NCBI RefSeq assembly: GCF_910592395.1
Contig: NC_088323.1
Location: 14,557,501 to 14,621,500 of the forward strand
Length of the DNA stretch: 64,000 nt
Direction of reading: 5' to 3'
Source of the DNA: Lineus longissimus
Lineage: Eukaryota > Nemertea > Pilidiophora > Heteronemertea > Lineidae
Part shown: one piece after another, positions 21,813 to 33,996 of the stretch
Position numbering within the stretch: the stretch's first letter is position 1
Layout of the letters: every line of letters starts with the position of its first letter
The notes under the pieces: generated by a model
The model's database searches: none
What the model was told of the DNA's origin: nothing
The model's input: only the letters and a program-made list of their open reading frames with translations
Program-made: the position numbers and the translations under genes

Positions 21813-22126
21813 ATATTCCTGTGCAAACTAGTCCTCGTCCGCAATTCCATGATAGATTCGCATCACTAAATGAGCTGTGTATGAACATTTCGCTTCCTTC
21901 CGCTAAGATCAAAGAGACTCAGGCACGCTATAATCTATCCGAATATTTAGCTGTCGTAGCGGGTTATGATCCCGAACGTTTCCCTGTCAAAGTCCTACGG
22001 AAAACGGTCATCAACCGCTCCTTTGTCAATACAGAATACATGTATATGAAATTCTTGGAGGGTCCAGAAATGTCTCCTTGCAACGAATTCTACACTTTCC
22101 GCCCCTTCTTTCGACTGCGGTATTAG
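21749..22126 (+). CDS. 125-codon ORF: GETGI repeats fused to an unknown coding segment
   Basis: The first 20 residues derive from the 15-bp minisatellite (GETGI repeats); the rest (DRFASLNELCMNISLPSAK, SEYLAVVAGYDPERFPVKVL, EYMYMKFLEG) looks like genuine protein. After the stop the same frame continues QRRKEHKQICRHCQAEYADN and CC, a Cys-rich tail, up to the LINE target site. The unit 2 copy has only two amino-acid changes. No family recognised; it may be a transposon or host exon fragment, and expression is not implied. Confidence 0.4.
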   Translation: MKQELGDTGIGETGIGETGIHHIPVQTSPRPQFHDRFASLNELCMNISLPSAKIKETQARYNLSEYLAVVAGYDPERFPVKVLRKTVINRSFVNTEYMYMKFLEGPEMSPCNEFYTFRPFFRLRY

Positions 22127-22206
22127 CAAAGACGCAAAGAACATAAACAAATATGTAGACATTGCCAGGCTGAATATGCTGATAATTGCTGTAAGAAATA
22201 AATGCA

Positions 22207-25200
22207 TACCACAAATAGTAGAGGAGTAGCCATACTTCTGAGAAATTCGTTCAGTCACAATATTAACAAAACCATAATTGACCCAGAGGGGCGGTACATA
22301 ATATTAGATATTACAATCAGTGATTACAGAATGACAATAGTTAACTTATATGGGCCAAATGAGGACACACCAACCTTATTCACAAATATAAAAACCAAAA
22401 TAGGGGAGTTTGATCATAGCAATACAGTGGTGGGAGGGGATTTCAATGTAGTTCAAGACTACACACTAGACAACTACAACTTAATGAATAAAAACAACCC
22501 AAAGGCAAATGAAGCTGTAAATGAAATGAAACTAGATCTTGATCTGCACGATCCTTGGCGGGATAAAAACCCTGACACTCGCATGTACACATGGCATAAT
22601 TCTAGGAATCAACTTAGTCGTCGAGACTACTTTCTCATATCGGACAGCATAAAAGACAAAGTAGAAAATGTTTATATAAAACCTGGTTATAGATCGGACC
22701 ATTCAGTGGTGGAATTAACTTTAAATCTATCAAATCAACAAAAAGGCCCAGGGCTATGGAAGTTTAACAACTCGTTACTAAAGGATGAAGAATACGTAGT
22801 GGAAATTAAAAGAGTCATAAATGATGTTACAAATCAAAACAATAACCTAAGTGATCAACTTGCTTTTGAGTTTCTAAAAACCCAAATAAGGGGAAAACCA
22901 TAGCGTATTCAACGGCCAAAAAGAGGGAAAATCAAAAACAAGAGAAACTATTAGACAAAAAAATGGATGCTTTACATATAAAATATAATGCTAATCCAAA
23001 TGCAGAAAACTTAACTAAATACATTGAAGTGCAAAATGAACTGAAGACACTAAGAGATAATAAAGTAGATGGGATAATAACAAGAGCAAAAGCAAAATGG
23101 CATCTAGAGGGCGAGAAAAACTCAAAATACTTCTGCAATTTAGAAAACAGACACTTTCAAGAAAAAGCCATTACAGAACTGTTGTAACGAGCTAATTGAA
23201 ATAAATGATATTCTAAAGGAGCAGCATGAAAATATTTATAAACAGAAACAAACAAATAACACAGGTGAAAACTTAAATATCTTTTTCCCAGAAGATGATA
23301 CAATACAAAAATTAACAGATGAACAAGCAATGGAATTGGAAAATGATATTAGTGAGGCAGAGTGTAAAGCTGTGTTGAAGACAATGAAACTAAAAAAATA
23401 ACCTGGCTCAGATGGTCTTACCGTGGAATTTTATAATCACTTTTGGGGTGAATTAAAACTTGCAATGATAAGATCCTTCAGAGAGGCTTTTTTAACGGGC
23501 GAACTATCGGACAATCAAAAACTAGGAGTAATAACATGCCTCCCTAAACCTGGTAAAGATAAAAAACTTATGAAAAACTGGCGCCCAATTTCCCTTTTAA
23601 ATGTCGATTATAAAATACTGTCCGGGGTTATATCTAGCAGGATCAAAACAAACTTAAATCAATTGATTTCAAAATATCAAAAGGGCTTTGTAAAGGGTAG
23701 GTTTGTAGGGGAATGCACTCGTATCACATGGGATTTAATCTTTAAGATGAAAAAACACAATACACGTAGATCTATGCCTGGTATTATACTGCTTATCGAT
23801 TTTGAGAAGGCATTTGACTCTCTTGACTGGAATTTTGTAAATAGGACAATGAAGTACTTCAATTTTGGGGAAAATATAAGAACATGGATAAGAATCTTCT
23901 ACCAAAACATCCAAAGTTGTATAATAAACAATGGGCACTGCTCCGATAGGTTTACATTAGGAAGAGGAGTCAGGCAGGGGGACCCCCTCTCCCCATATCT
24001 TTTTCTTCTGGCAGCAGAGATCCTTGCCAACTCCATCAACAACCAAGACATAAAAGGCATAAAAATCGACAACTCGGAATACTTAATTAGCCAACTGGCA
24101 GATGATACAACTCTCTTCCTCGATAATACAGAACACAACTACAGATCTTGTGTGAACATCCTCGATAGATTTTCAGAAGTGTCAGGGTTGACAATAAATT
24201 ACACCAAAACAGTAGCTATCAAGATTGGGCTCACTGAACAATTAAACTACAATCTGGGAAATGACAAGGATATAAAATGGCAATTAGAGGGAAAGTTCAC
24301 TTTATTGGGAATAAAATACAATTTAGATGAGGAAAATTTTACTGAAAAAAACTATGTAGACAAAACCAGATAAGTTTCAAAACTACTAAATATCTGGACA
24401 GGGAGAAATCTAACTATGTATGGGAAAATCTGTATCATTAAGTCACTAGCACTCTCTAAATTAATACACCTGTTTACAGCACTGCCAAATCCATCAGAGG
24501 AATGTTTCGGAAGGCTAGAAAAGATCTGCTTTAATTTCATCTGGGACAATAAAAATGAAAAAATAAAAAGAACAACGCTATGCAATGACTATGACAATGG
24601 TGGTTTAAAAATGATAAATATAAAATACTTCTGTATGGCCCAAAAATTGATATGGGTTAAGAAATTACACAATGATCTAAATTTTTCTGATTGGAAAACA
24701 CTTATCCTTTCTGACACTACTAAGCATGGCGGAAATTCAATTTGGCTTTCAAGAGACCCTCATGCAACCTTTAAAAATCACCTAAACCCTTTCTGGCAAG
24801 ATGTTTATAAATCTTTGATAACAATGGCTGAAGAAGAGCATCCCCTAAAAAACATGATTTTTCATAATAAAAATATCAAAATAAACACCAAAACAATCTT
24901 CTACAATGAATGGCAACTACATGGTGTTTAATATCTGAATGATTTAGTTGACGAAACAGGGAACTTTTATACATGGGAACAATTCTCGACAAAATATGGA
25001 ATTCAAAAAGAACCGTTCAAACTCTTAGCTGTGTTACATGCAGTACCAAAAAACTGGAAGAAAAGAATAAAAGATGGGGGATCAAATCTGACCGAAATTG
25101 TCGATCTTAGCATAACAAAGATAAAAAATCTTAAAAAACCGGGAAAACATTTCTATTGGCAAAAAATTAAAAGTACAAGTAAAAGACCTGAAAAATCAGA

Positions 25201-25855
25201 AACCAAATGGACAACCATAACTAACTGCAACCTCACTGAAGATGACTGGAGCGACATATACTGCCTCCCTTACCGGGCCACAATTGACACCAAACTAAGA
25301 ATGTTGCAATATAAAATATTACATAGAACATTACCTGTTAATACTTGGTTATACAAATGTGGCCTAACAAACACCAATACATGTAGTTTTTGTTTAATAT
25401 ATAAAGAAACTTTACAACACCTGTTGTGGGAATGCAATTTAACCAAAACTCTCTGGCTAAACCTTTGTCAACATCTAAACATACCACTATTTAACATCAA
25501 AGACATCATTTTTGGAAGTCCAGGGCAGTCGCTTGCAATAGAACATATCAAAATTATTACAAAAGAATATATCTACAAAACAAAACTAAACATTAGACTA
25601 CAAAACCTTCAACATCTCAAACAGACAATAAAACTTCAAATCAATATTGAAAAATGCCACAAAAAAAGAACAGACTTTGTGGGAAAATGGGGAAATTTCT
25701 TAAATGCTATCTAGGAAAAGACTAAGTTTCTTGCACCTCTGCACTTTGCACACTGCACCGCACTGTAGAAAACTGTTGTAAACAAAATTGTTGGATTGAA
25801 TACTTTGTGTAAATTTTTTTGAGAGTTTACAATAAAAAGTATAAATTACAAAAAA
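22207..25855 (+). mobile_element. L1/Tx1-like LINE, 5'-truncated, inactive, with 14-bp target duplication
   Basis: Domains in order: endonuclease lacking its start (22,207-22,903; SRGVAILLRN, GGDFNVV, RRDYFLIS, RSDHSVVEL), linker (22,904-23,400), RT (23,401-24,372; NWRPISLLNVDYKIL, LLIDFEKAFDSLDW, GVRQGDPLSPYLF, catalytic LADD), C-terminal region (24,416-25,714) with a CxxC-x8-H-x4-C zinc motif, then a 3' UTR and A-rich tail. AAGAAATAAATGCA at 22,193-22,206 is repeated at 25,856-25,869. In-frame stops at 22,901, 23,186, 23,399 and others disable it, and several are shared with unit 2, so it died before the duplication. LADD replaces the common YADD/FADD. Confidence 0.92.
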
Positions 25856-26059
25856 AAGAAATAAATGCAACCAAACTTTTACTGACCAAGCGGTACACCT
25901 GTTTTGTGCCTGATCAGTCCACTCTGCTAACCGGGATAAATTCAGGAAGACCGTTGTCAACGAGTTCCCAGTCGGACTTAGCGCCACACTGTGGAACATG
26001 GACGATAGCCAGCTCACAGGGGCCACAGCTGGAGTGGACTTCGACATAAATACATGTAT
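25856..26059. other. Right flank of the LINE insertion
   Basis: It begins with the second target copy and continues the sequence interrupted at 22,206. A plus frame to 26,047 is open (with TKRYTCFVPDQSTLL and LAPHCGTWTIASSQ) but has no recognisable family. Confidence 0.4.
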
Positions 26060-26165
26060 TTTATTCTTAAGGTCGGTAATTGAATGCTGGGATAACTAAC
26101 CTATGACAGGGGCCAGCTCCTGCACTGTATCACTCGTCGAAGCGACTACATGCATGTATTTGTAG
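26060..26165. repeat. Dispersed repeat R1, copy 2
   Basis: It shares GTAATTGAATGCTGG and CAGGGGCCAGCTCCTGCACT with 37,025-37,118 and 533-625. Because it lies outside the colinear blocks it is an independent dispersed copy. Confidence 0.6.
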
Positions 26166-26700
26166 ACACCGTAGACCTTTGTTGTGTGTGTGTTTTGTTT
26201 GTTTTATATCAAATGTAACAACCTTAGGAGTTGATGCTACCTATTTCTCCGGTACAGGCTCCTCGCTGGGGACTAAATTGAGGCCCTCTCTCAGTATGTC
26301 CTCATCAAACATCATGTTGCTGGCTTAGGCTCCAACTCCTCTAAGAGTGCTGTTCTTGCGTCGGACACCTTAACCTAACCAAGAGGCTGGTTCTGAGCTC
26401 GTTAGCGGGAATTTTCGATGTTTTAGGCCTCGTGGCGCCAGTCATCATGGTCGCAAAAAAAACTGGTTACATGAACTGTGTGGAAAGACAAATACCGATG
26501 GGACCAGAGCCTTCCCGAACCTGTCGCACAGAAGTGAATGGATTTGCTCAAAAGAGTGCAGAATCTGAAAACATTCAAAGTCGAAAGATGTTTAACTCCA
26601 CCAGGATCCGCAGGACATTCAATTCTGGTCATCTTTCGCGACGCAAGCGAAATTGACATGATTGACCCTTTCCATCCTCAGGCCATTGTGTAATGTCCCT
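26166..26700. other. Unassigned stretch before the repeat array
   Basis: Short overlapping ORFs on both strands at 26,423-26,659 show no known motif. No terminal repeats seen. Confidence 0.3.
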
Positions 26701-27420
26701 TCTTCTGTTTGCTCTATTTGTGTGCTCCTCTATTGATAAAGAATTAGAGGTATCCAGTCAAACTGCAGACTAGCTTCATTTTGCATTTTAAAACACATAA
26801 CACGAGATTTTTTAAATTATTCTTGGATGTTATGTAATATCTCATTGTTTACTCCTCAGTTAGCAGTTATCGGGGATTGTCCTTAGTTTGTATATCAAAT
26901 CACACCAGACTAATTGCTATTTCTCTTCAGTCTTGTGCTTGCTATTACATTTTGGATCTAATGACTTTGCAGATAAAATGAACTTGTCGCCTCAATTCTG
27001 GTTGTAACTTTGTCCTCAAAAGACCAATTCGGGATGAATGGAGATAATAATTAAACACCACAGAATCTCTTTTCATGCAACAGCAATTATAAGGACATTT
27101 TGTCTTGTATTTCAATAACCACGATCATTGTATGCTCAGCGGCCTGTTGTTGAATGAACACAGCCCACAAAAATGGAGGACCCTTTAATGTGAGGACTGA
27201 GTTGAATTCACATGATATTTATATCCCTCCTTCATTTAACTGATTCTCGCTCTTCCTCAACTGTGCTCCTTTTTTGAAAATTGCTTCGTTTGTTTCGCAA
27301 AAGCGTTCACTATTTTGCACCTTTCTTGAAAACAAATTATCCTGTCCAAATACTGACTGTTTCCTGATGGCCTGTGAAATCACATGATATAATTCTTGCT
27401 TCTCCTGTGTTGTGTATACA
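26701..27420. repeat. Degenerate ~110-bp repeat array, left part
   Basis: The recurrent phrases GTTTACTCCTCAGTTAGCAG, ATTGTCCTTAGTTTG, TTTCTTGAAAACAAATT and GTGAAATCACATGATAT are the same ones that recur in the main array at 29,620-33,560. Repeats here are more eroded. Confidence 0.55.
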
Positions 27421-29160
27421 CGTGTATGCTGTAATTCGTATCTCTTTGTGGTGTCTCCTCCATGGTTGAAACAGTTCTAACAGAGGTTGTGACAAGGACA
27501 CCCATGTCCTCCAGTTTGAGACTGTCTCCTAGAAGACCAGTAAGACTGTTCCAAGATTGAGACAGGATGTGCCACATGATAATTGGTTGAATGACAGGAA
27601 CGGGAATGGTGTTTGCAGTAAAATGTTAGCAATATGTAAAGGGGCTAACTAGCCATAAGGAGATAAACTGATCTGGCCTAAGATTACGCTGCTAGATAAC
27701 TATGGCAACACTTTCTTTGCACCTGCCATGAAGACAATGAGGCAGACGACAAGATATCCATCACAGGTCACACCGACTCGGAGATGTGATAAAGACATGA
27801 TAAAGACACTGAGCGACTTTTATCTGAGATAAGAATAATAATAGGCCCCAAAATGTAAAATTATGTACAGACGATGCAGCGAAGATGCTTTGAGTATTAA
27901 CAAGAAGCAGCTGTGTAATAAAGGAGCGATGAAAAAACATGGAGTAGGGTAAAGACCGCCTACGGATGCGACCCAGAATGGGAAAACGACACGGCACAAC
28001 CAGGAGAGCAAAACAGAAAAGTGAGTGGAGGTGGGAAAGAACATAACAGCATGGCCTTGCTTTCAAGAAATAAATATTTGGAATGACCCTGTAATGTGGG
28101 TCAAGAGAACCGAAACAACATCCAAGTTTATTGGATCTCTCAGGTCATGCGCCTGAGAAAAGAAATTTAGTTGGTGCAGGCATGTGCAGCCAGTGACCTG
28201 AGAGCGGGAATTTGCATGGTAATTAGCGATCCTGGAAGGCCGCACGAAAAATACCATCCACAAATGACTTTTCTTTAGCAGGAGCTTGCACCATTCAATG
28301 CTAAATGAGTATAGCCAAGCAGAATTAAAGTAAGGCTAGATTCTTTCCGGATATGGTATATTTATTCAACTAGCATATTCTTGAGCATGTTATATACACG
28401 TTTACATACGCAACCAAAAGAACCGAACAAAAAGAAAGAAAAAAGAAAAAGAAAAAGGGCAATGACAGGTCACCTTACGATCCCATAGACGTGGGATACT
28501 CCTTTCCACAGTCTATTTCCTTTGACCAATCACGCGGTCCTCTATTCCTTTACAATGACATGTAAATTCTCCTGAACCAATCTTTCTCTCGCTCCTGGTC
28601 TACATAAGAGCATACTGGAATCTCCTGAATGATCTCACAAAATTCCATAAATTGGATCTAATCTAATGATGAGTTCTCTTTAAACAACGGTCTTGCCTCG
28701 CAAGAGATCAAGACGCAAGTGATGTTTGGCCCTTGTTCCCCAACTAAATATCTTAGGACCATGTGAGAATGACTCCACAATTTCCCAGAAACTGTAACTG
28801 GCAGAGACAGGAAAAGTTAACTTCCTGTGCCAGACTCTCCCTCTTGCTGATCATCTCATAGGCTTAAAACGCCCACGCACCACTCCAAACCTGTCACCGA
28901 CTGGTACCAATCCGGAGTTTCTTAGAAGTTTTAGAATATATGATAGCTTCCTTATACCTTGTGTCCTGTTGGGATGGTTGTTAGTGAGAACAACATCCTG
29001 ACACGTTATGGTAAAAAGTGAACTAACTAACCTAAGTATAATATATGACATTGAGTTAAATGAAGTCTCATTTAAATGAAGTCTCATTTAACTGGTATAA
29101 AACTAACTATATATAAGATGATATGATTTGAACATAAATGTCGGATGATAATGGACACTG
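27421..29160. other. Unassigned interruption of the repeat array
   Basis: No coding signal. Points of note: a perfect 11-bp inverted repeat CTCTCAGGTCA (28,137) / TGACCTGAGAG (28,194), a purine-only A/G tract at about 28,425-28,459, and a short tandem TTTAAATGAAGTCTCA pair near 29,060. Confidence 0.35.
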
Positions 29161-29164
29161 CTAA

Positions 29165-29620
29165 TTGTGCCCCGTCACATGAGCATTGATAAATTGATAA
29201 ATTGTTATTTGTAAATTGATAAATTGTTATTTGTAAAGCGCCTGTATCACTTGAAACAAATGTTCACCGGCGCTGGTGAGCTCTGTTGAAAAGAAGGGTC
29301 TTGAGTTATTTGCGAAAGGTTGAGACATTCGATGTAGCTCTCAGGGTGGGGGAAAGAGAGTTCCACAGTTGAGGTGCTAACGTGGCGAATGCTCGACCTC
29401 CAAATGTTTTCAATCTATATATCCTGCAAATGAGAAGGTCCTGAGATTCAGAGCGAAAGTAACGAGGAGGCACGTAATGTTGGATGAGATCGTTCAGGTA
29501 AATTGGTGCAAGCCAGTGGTATATGCTTTGAAGGTCAGGAGGAGTAGTTTGAAAATTATACGCTCGCGCACAGGCAGCCAGTGTAACTTGGCTGGCACCG
29601 GAGTAATGTGGGATCGCCGC
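29165..29620 (-). mobile_element. L2-like LINE, 3' end
   Basis: The minus frame gives the C-terminus of a LINE ORF2: HWLAPIYLNDLIQHYVPPRY, RYFRSESQDLL, RLKTFGGRAFATLAPQLWNS. After the stop a GGCGCTTTACAAATAAC phrase leads into short AT-rich tandem repeats (AAATTGATAAATTGTTATTT) at 29,165-29,240. A GCGCT-TA-AAAT ending plus a microsatellite tail is characteristic of L2-type LINEs. 5'-truncated. Confidence 0.8.
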
Positions 29621-32600
29621 ATTGTCCTCAGTTTGAATGTAAAACACATAAGATTTTTAATGTCCATTCTTTGATTACTCTTGTTCTTTGCTCCTCAGTT
29701 AGCATACACATGTACTTCAATAAAATAACTGTCCTTAGTTGGCATGTGAAAACACATCAGTATATTTCTCTGGCTTACTTTGTGTGCTCCTTACTTAACA
29801 ATAAATTTGCAGATAGTCAAAGGGAATACTGTCCTAAGTTTCGATTTAAAATCACCTCACATTTCTTCTCCTTCCTGTTTTTGTTAGCATATATCCAATC
29901 AAAGGAGGACTTTCCTTAGTTTCCATATCTCAATTCACAACAGATTAATCGCCCCTTGGCTCATACTGTGGGCTTCTTACTACTAGTATTAATTGATTCA
30001 AATATATCCACACAAAAGGACTGCCGGTGTAACGTCTGTGGTTGTTCCCCATGTGTCAGTGTTTCCAAACAATAGGCAGCTAGAGAGACCACGACTTTTC
30101 AATAGGGGGGATACACAGAAAAACTTGTCAATCTATTTTTGAGCGTTCCCAAACAATGAGGGGAAACACTCAAAAACAGAAACACTCAAAAACATTGCAC
30201 CGGTTTAAAATCGCATCAGATGTTTGTCCCTTCGTCAGTGTTATATATAAGCTCTCTTTGTTAGCATGGTTTGTTTCTTTTGAACAACAGTATGCAGAAA
30301 GCTACTCAAAATGTGTACTGTTCGCAGTTTGCATTCTGAACCTGATATTAATTTTGCTTTCATTAGTTTTTCTTAGCCATCATTGTTTGCTCCATTCTTG
30401 AACACCAGCTTGCAAAAATCAAAGCAAAAGGAGGACTGTCCCTAGTTAGCATTTTAAACGCACTCAATTGTTAATCTCCATTCTTGGATTTTTCTTTTAA
30501 CTCTTATTGTATGATGCTGCGATAGCAGATATGCACTTTAATTAGGACTTTTAGTTTCCATGTCTAATCACACCTGATTGATCAACCTTCTTCAATTTTG
30601 CATTTTTCTAATTTTGCACTCCCGCCTTGAAAATATTTTTTTGTGTTTGCTTTCGCGATTTGCACCTTTCCTGAAAATGAATTTGCATATATCTTGTCAA
30701 AATGTGGACCTACCCCATTTGCAGGAAAAAATATCTCATGATAATTTTGATTCCTGTGTTTTGCATTGTCTGTCACTGTTCACTCCTTCCTTGAATATCA
30801 GCTTGCGCGGGTCCATGCAAAAGGAGCACTGCCTTCAGTTTGAATGTGAAAACACATAAGATTTCTTATGTCCATTCTTTGATTACTCTTGTTGTTTTCT
30901 CCTCAGTTAGCAGATATCTAATGAAAGACAACTGCCATTATTGTGCATGTCAAACACTATCATCACCCTTCTCTAACATTTCATTGGCTTTAATTGTGTG
31001 CTACTCTCTTGAATATTCATTTGCAGTCATCGAGTCAAAATGTGGTCTGTCCTGCAGTTTGCTTGTCAAAATAACGTCATATTGATTTTCCTTTCTGTTT
31101 TGTGTTAGATCTCAATGATTGCTCGTTTCTGGAATACATGCATGCAAAAGGAGGACGGTCCGCTGTTTGCATATGAAAACAAATGGACTTCTTAAATGTG
31201 CATTCTACGATTAATGGTTTCTCTCATTGTTTGCTTCTGAGCACCAGATATCCACCTAAACAAGGACAAGCTATGGTTTGCACGCCAAAATTATCAGATT
31301 AATCACCCTTCTTCAGTTTTGCATTGGCTCGTGCTACTTTCTTAAAAATGAATGGGTGGATGTTCAATCAAAATGAAAACTGTCCACAGTTTGCATGTGA
31401 AATCACCTCATACTTATTTTTTTACCTCAGTTCTGTAGTTTAAGTCTTGATTGTGCGCTGCCTTCTTGAACGAACATCAGCTTCCACAAATCCATGAAAT
31501 GGACGTTGTTGTCAGTTTGCACGTGAAAACACATTATATTTTTAATTCCTTTTTAAAGTATTGTACATATGATCTGTAGTATCTCACTGTTTCCTCGTGG
31601 CTTAGCAGATATGCTACTTTTTTTAAAACGTTTCCATGTCAAATCACTTCAAATTAATCGATCTTAGGCTCACTTTGCGCGCTCCTTTCAAATTAGTTTG
31701 TCAACTCTAAATGTGGACTGTCTTTACTTTAAATTGCATCAGATTTATGCCCCTTCTTCAGTGTTATTTCAGCTCTCTTTGTTAGTTCCGAAATTGAGCC
31801 GAAATTGGCTTAAAAAGGAGACATGTTCTCAGTAGGCATCATTAAATCTTCTCACAATAATATTTCGTCCACTGATTTCTGTTTGCTGTAATTACTGTTT
31901 GATCCATTTTAACATCAGCTTGCACAAACCCATGAAAAAGGAGGACTGTTCTCAGTTTGCATGTAAAACACATCAGATTAATCACCATCCCTTCAATCAT
32001 TCTCTGGCTAACCTTGTGTGCTCCTTTCTTAAAATAATATCGAGTCAAGGCTCCATTCTGGAAAACGACTTTCGTTGCCTAACTTTCACTCATCTAACTT
32101 TTCTCGAAAACGAAGTTGCAGATATCCCGTCTAAATGCGGACTGCATGTGAAATCACTGGATACAGATTTTGCTTTTTCTGTTTGTGTCAGCTGTAAGCT
32201 TGCACAAACCAATGAAGACTGAGGACTGTCCTCAGTTTGAATGTGAAACACATAATATCTCTAATGGCCATTCTTTGTTTTCTCTCACTGTTTTGCTCCC
32301 GAGTAGACCTTAGCAGATATATATCTACATTAAAATAACAGTCTTAAAAAATCAGTTTTAAAATGAGAACCCTGATTTGTCCCAAACCAGAGGAAGATCA
32401 TTTCTAAAATTGATTAGCACTGTCCACGGTTTCTACTTGAAATCACCGTATATTAATCTTTCATGTTTGTTCTATTCTTGACCATCATCATGCACAAAGC
32501 CATGGATGCGGAGGACTTCCCTCAGTTTACATGTAAAAATACATACAATTTTAACGTCATTCATGGATTTTAGGTCACCCATCATTGTTTGCTCCTGAGT

Positions 32601-33560
32601 TGGCAGATATCCACTAAGCTGCCGATTGTCCTTAGTTTAAATTCACATCAGATTAATCACCTTTCTTTAGTTTTGCATTTGCTCACATTGTGTACTCCTT
32701 TCCTGAAAATAAATTTGCAGAGGAAGAAGATTGTCCTATGACAGTTTGCGTGTGAAATAATGGTGAATCAATGTTGAATCAACGTATAGCCTATTCATTC
32801 ATGATTTAGCCTACCTACTGTTATTTGCTGCTCTCTCAGTTGGCAGATAACCGCTCCAATATGGAGAGCTATCTTATAAGTTGATATCAGGTTAGACTAA
32901 TGATCCATCTTCAGTCTTTTTTCTTCGTTTTCTTTGTTTGCAGGTTTCGGGGACATCAGTTGGCAGAAATCCCATTAAAGTAGGACTATTCTTAGTTGTC
33001 ACATGGAATCAAATCGGACTGTTTCCGTTTTCTGGTTTGTGGTCACTGTCCTTGGGTTTGTTTTCCATTCTTAAAAATGAATTTATTAAGTTATCTGCCA
33101 GTCAAAAGGAGGACTGTTCTTAGTTTGCACTTCGCATCAGATTTATGCCCCTTCTTCCGTGATATTTCAGCTCTCCTCATTTCAACTAAAATTTACTTAA
33201 AAAGGAGACCTGTTCTCAGTATGCATCATGAAATCACCTCACAATAATATTTCATCCACGGATTTCTGTTAGCTGTATTATTGTTTGATCCATTTTAACA
33301 TCAGCTTGCAACCCATGAAAAAGGAGGACTGTTCTTAGTTTGCATGTGAAACACATCAGATTAATCACCATCTCTTCAATGATTCTCTGGCTAACCTTGT
33401 GTGCTCCTTTCTCTAAATGATATCGAGTCAAGGCTCCCTTCTGGAAAATGACTTGTGTTGCCTAACTTTCATTCATTTTACATTTCTTGAAAACCAAGTT
33501 GCAGATATCCCGTCTAAATGCGGACTACTTGTGAAATCACTGGATACAATTTTTGCTTTT
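29621..33560. repeat. Degenerate tandem array, ~110-bp monomers in a ~330-bp three-part pattern
   Basis: A phrase close to GGACTGTCCTCAGTTTGCATGTGAAA recurs about every 110 bp (for example 30,430, 30,545, 30,708, 30,822, 30,927, 31,045, 31,154, 31,262, 31,376, 31,500). Three variants alternate: one preceded by CAGCTTGCACAAATCCATG, one by CTCCTCAGTTAGCAGATATC, one by AATGAATTTGCAGATATC with AATGTGG. This gives a higher-order period of about 330-345 bp. A 450-bp section is duplicated at 31,760-32,200 and 33,140-33,575. Frames are closed throughout, so a protein-repeat origin is unlikely. Confidence 0.7.
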
Positions 33561-33996
33561 TGCTTTGTGTCAGCATGCACATGCAAAGTCTGGCCGCCAG
33601 TACAAGGAAGCTCCTGCCACCGTACGTCTCCAGGCGATACCTGGGGATCCTCAGGAGACATTTGTCTTCGGACCTCAGGGATCGCCCAGTGTCACAGGAT
33701 GGGAGGAGCTCGGATATGTAAGCAGGGGCAAGTCCGTTTCTTGCTTTGTATATGAGGAGCATTGTCTTGAGCTCTATACGTTCAAGGATTGGTAGCCAAT
33801 GTAGACTTCTCAGCACGGGGGTAATATGTTCACGTTTACGCGTCCCTGTGATTACTCGCGCTGCGTGATTCTGAACCTTTTGTAGCTTATCAAGTACATT
33901 TTCATCGGCACCAACGAGCAGGCTATTACAATAATCCAGGCTGGATATGACAGTTGATTGCACTAGAAGTTTGTACTCGATTCCCAATCTTTGCAA
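33561..33996 (-). mobile_element. L2-like LINE ORF2 C-terminal fragment
   Basis: The minus frame reads STVISSLDYCNSLLVGADE, KLQKVQNHAARVITGTRK, HITPVLRSLHWLPILERIE and YKARNGLAPAYISELLPS, the conserved thumb/C-terminal region of L2/CR1-type LINEs. It overlaps in protein content with 29,165-29,620, so it is a separate insertion. It abuts the repeat array at its 3' side and both ends are truncated. Confidence 0.85.

Noticed and set aside
25700-26047. Minus ORF overlapping the LINE 3' end
   Set aside because: It spans the LINE 3' UTR, A-rich tail and flank, so it is a chance frame across an insertion boundary.
29621-33560. Leucine-rich-repeat gene cluster suggested by phrases such as FLENEVADIPSKCG
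   Set aside because: Period is about 110 bp (not a codon multiple), all frames are closed, and the leucine pattern is not kept between monomers.
33553-33795. Plus-strand ORF with GDPQETFVFGPQGSPSVTGWEE
   Set aside because: It is the antisense of the L2-like ORF2 fragment, whose conserved motifs are on the minus strand.
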